Shown one piece after another: positions 14,128 through 14,945 of a stretch of DNA of 14,945 nt. The number at the start of each line of letters is the position of its first letter. Within the stretch, counting starts at the first letter, position 1. The DNA comes from JAICLV01 sp036380925. Its GTDB lineage: Bacteria; Actinomycetota; Actinomycetes; Acidothermales; Acidothermaceae. The DNA lies in contig DASVDW010000038.1 in assembly GCA_036380925.1 (NCBI GenBank), positions 1 to 14,945 of the forward strand, written 5' to 3'. The position numbers and the translations under genes were made by a program. The notes below the pieces were generated by a model, which saw only the letters and a program-made list of their open reading frames with translations, was not told the origin of the DNA and ran no database searches.

Positions 14128-14945
14128 ATGTCAGGGAGTGGTGTCGGGTTCGACCATCCGGCGGCCGAGGCGGTCGCCGGAATGGCCGGCTGCCTTGACG
14201 CGCTCGCGGCGGCCAATGTGTGGTCGCTGCCGGCCGGCGAGCTGGCCTCGCTGCTGGTCGACGTCGAGGTGGCGGCGCGCCGGTTGGACGCCGCAAGGGT
14301 CGAGCTGACCGCGCAGGCGGAGAACTCCCGGGTCGCCGAGCGGGAGGGCGCGACGTCGCTGGCGGCGTTGCTGCGGGCCCGGGCCGACGTCCCGCCGGGC
14401 CTGACCCGGGAGCGGCTGCGGCTGCACGCCGCGCTGTCGAACCGGCACGCCACGCGGGAGGCGTTCGCCGCCGGCGCGATCGGGCAGCGGTCGGCGGTGG
14501 CGGTGTGCGAGGCGCTGGACACCCTGCCCGCGGCCGTGCCGGCCGCGATGACCGGCCGGGTCGAGGAGCTGCTGTTGCAGGTGGCCGCGGAGGACGGCGC
14601 CGCGGCGGTCGCCCGCGCGGCGGCCGGCGTCGTCCACCGGTTCGCCCCCGACGAGCTGGCTTTTCGGGAGGCCCGCGCGGCCGAACGCGACGCGCTGGCG
14701 GTACGGCTGCTGCCCGACGGCGGGATCACCCTGCGCGCCCGCTACGGGGTGGCCGCCGCCGCGGTCATCCTGCCCGTGTTGAGCGCCTACGCCGCCCCCA
14801 GCCAGGCGGTCGGCGGGCCGCCCGACACCCGCGACACCGACACCCGGCAAGCGGCCGCGCTGGTCGACATCTGCGCCGCCGCGTCCGGGCCAGGCGCGCC
14901 CGCGGCCCGCGGCGAACCCCCGCACGTGTCCGTCACCGTCACCCT
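14128..14945 (+). CDS. DUF222 (13E12-type) protein, probable HNH nuclease, partial
   Basis: The open frame from the ATG at 14128 (MSGSGVGFDHPAAEAVAGMA) runs without a stop to the window edge: 272 codons. It has the DUF222 pattern: ELASLLVDVEVAARRLDAARVELTAQAE (about 38-65), a TSLAALLRARADVPPG segment, alanine-rich helices, an RFAPDELAFREAR stretch at about 171-183, and LLPDGGITLRARYGVAAAAVILPVL at about 193-217. Most family members end with an HNH endonuclease domain; that part would lie beyond the window and is not seen. These proteins occur in many copies in actinobacterial genomes (REP13E12 of M. tuberculosis). Its GC content is visibly higher than in the biosynthetic genes. It is divergent from the SDR gene and probably leaderless. 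Confidence 0.88.
   Translation, partial: MSGSGVGFDHPAAEAVAGMAGCLDALAAANVWSLPAGELASLLVDVEVAARRLDAARVELTAQAENSRVAEREGATSLAALLRARADVPPGLTRERLRLHAALSNRHATREAFAAGAIGQRSAVAVCEALDTLPAAVPAAMTGRVEELLLQVAAEDGAAAVARAAAGVVHRFAPDELAFREARAAERDALAVRLLPDGGITLRARYGVAAAAVILPVLSAYAAPSQAVGGPPDTRDTDTRQAAALVDICAAASGPGAPAARGEPPHVSVTVT

Noticed and set aside
13986..14729. 247-codon minus-strand open frame (with another at 14131-14925) opposite the right-edge gene
   Set aside because: The plus-strand frame is a clear DUF222 protein, whereas the antisense frame is low-complexity Ser/Ala/Arg-rich. One of these frames also runs through the tandem repeat array.

Overview
The window is high-GC DNA from an actinobacterium. 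The signs are GTG and TTG starts, TANNNT-type -10 elements, an ilvB-ilvN-ilvC-serA-leuB order that matches the order of these genes in mycobacteria and relatives, and a DUF222 (13E12-repeat type) gene. The genus cannot be fixed from sequence alone. Every gene runs on the minus strand except the last, partial one at the right edge.

Left part (1-8173), read right to left on the minus strand: ilvD (dihydroxy-acid dehydratase), a regulated leader, ilvB and ilvN (acetolactate synthase large and small subunits), ilvC (ketol-acid reductoisomerase), a strong hairpin, serA (phosphoglycerate dehydrogenase), then leuB (3-isopropylmalate dehydrogenase), which is cut by the left edge. IlvBN makes acetolactate or acetohydroxybutyrate, IlvC reduces and isomerises it, and IlvD dehydrates it to the 2-keto acids for valine and isoleucine. 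LeuB serves the leucine branch, and SerA starts serine synthesis. Between ilvD and ilvB lies a textbook transcription attenuator: a 10-codon leader ORF with Val-Val-Leu codons, a hairpin directly behind its stop codon, and a bulged stem with a six-T tail.

Middle part (8222-12920): two large paralogous proteins of unknown function (638 and 620 aa) overlap by 8 bp. Each has a roughly 200-residue cytoplasmic N-terminal part that looks like a degenerate ECF sigma factor, one membrane segment, and a roughly 380-residue outer domain that I cannot assign to a family. The downstream copy carries an in-frame 12-bp tandem repeat. A D-2-hydroxyacid dehydrogenase gene ends 6 bp before them. These three genes, and perhaps ilvD 48 bp further on, look co-transcribed.

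Right part (13036-14945): a short-chain dehydrogenase/reductase on the minus strand is divergent from a partial DUF222 gene on the plus strand. The 318-bp region between them holds a 14-bp palindrome, a small hairpin and a 19-bp tandem repeat (three full copies and one decayed copy) just ahead of the probably leaderless DUF222 gene.

The best candidate for an undescribed system is the pair of membrane-spanning sigma-like paralogues. The ilvB attenuator and the repeat array next to the DUF222 gene come next.
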